Positions 63,863 through 64,000 of a DNA stretch of 64,000 nt are shown piece after piece; position 1 is the first letter of the stretch; each line of letters opens with the position of its first letter. Made by a program: the position numbers and the translations under genes. Source of the stretch: Albidovulum marisflavi (GTDB taxonomy: Bacteria > Pseudomonadota > Alphaproteobacteria > Rhodobacterales > Rhodobacteraceae); NCBI RefSeq assembly GCF_025751435.1, contig NZ_JAOWKY010000001.1:1749537-1813536 (forward strand), given 5' to 3'. The notes under the pieces were generated by a model, which worked only from the letters and a program-made list of their open reading frames with translations, was not told where the DNA came from and ran no database searches.

Positions 63863-64000
63863 ATGATACTTATAGTCGATGAAGAACTGAAAGGTCATCT
63901 TGACGAGATAATGCGGAACAACAAGACGGAACAAGAGTGGGCTGAAGTTGCCTCAAGCGACTGGTTTCAATCAGCCAATTATTGCGGCGGCTTTGACGAC
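63863..64000 (+). CDS. hypothetical protein, 3' end outside window
   Basis: The frame from ATG 63863 reads MILIVDEELKGHLDEIMRNN and stays open for 46 codons to the window edge. Base composition is clearly poorer in GC than the neighbours, suggesting acquired DNA. There is no clear ribosome site. Function cannot be judged. Confidence 0.5.
   Translation, partial: MILIVDEELKGHLDEIMRNNKTEQEWAEVASSDWFQSANYCGGFDD

Noticed and set aside
1..64000. CRISPR arrays, rRNA, intact insertion sequences
   Set aside because: No regularly spaced repeats, rRNA wording or transposase with terminal inverted repeats was seen.

Overview
This GC-rich window looks like chromosome of a marine-type alphaproteobacterium of the Rhodobacterales (Roseobacter/Paracoccus relatives). 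The evidence is gene content and protein wording: a urease operon with the order ureD-A-orf-B-C-E-F-G, a CaiB/BaiF transferase beside a GlxA-type regulator, DUF1428 and SHOCT proteins, a beta-keto acid cleavage enzyme with a CoA-transferase pair, and integrases of types common in that order. No rRNA, CRISPR array or intact insertion sequence is seen. One tRNA (Asn, GTT) is present.

Layout. 1-4.2 kb: partial CoA-transferase, divergent GlxA/AraC regulator, universal stress protein, oleate hydratase. 4.3-13.7 kb: a tightly overlapping minus-strand operon nqrA-B-C-D-E-F-apbE-nqrM-CBS, divergent from a pentahaem cytochrome c and a cation/proton antiporter. The NqrB is unusually short and lacks the segment carrying the covalent FMN site. 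This is the most interesting functional unit in the window. 13.8-20.9 kb: a methyltransferase broken by one stop codon, a winged-helix/hydrolase fusion regulator, a secreted dioxygenase-like protein with a haem-b membrane partner, and small VOC, DUF1428 and exported proteins. 21.2-26.8 kb: an integrase relic, then the complete urease operon. 27-34 kb: sulfurtransferase, a BTAD/TPR regulator with a divergent small gene, two methyltransferases and an orphan ParA.

34.8-46 kb: a glycan-type cluster holding a sulfotransferase, a secreted caspase-like/Sel1 protein, a putative glycosyltransferase, a two-domain glycosyltransferase, a radical SAM protein and a UDP-sugar dehydrogenase, with small secreted proteins between them. 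46-57.3 kb: an eroded accessory region: AraC regulator with aldo/keto reductase, a deletion scar that removes the 5' ends of a TRAP permease and a beta-keto acid cleavage enzyme, an intact CoA-transferase pair, sulfotransferase, LysR, a recombinase broken by an amber codon, TetR with a SnoaL-like protein, and a frameshifted integrase next to the 3' end of tRNA-Asn. The last arrangement marks a likely old island boundary. 57.3-64 kb: metallohydrolase, sensor kinase, a second BTAD/TPR regulator, a small gene with ChaC, SHOCT protein and a CueR-type regulator.

Working together. NADH-driven Na+ export by the Nqr complex would fit with the adjacent cation/proton antiporter. ApbE (FMN attachment) and NqrM (iron-sulfur insertion) are its maturation factors. 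The divergent pentahaem cytochrome suggests a periplasmic electron partner, which is inference. Functions are read from sequence motifs and remembered family features; no search was run.
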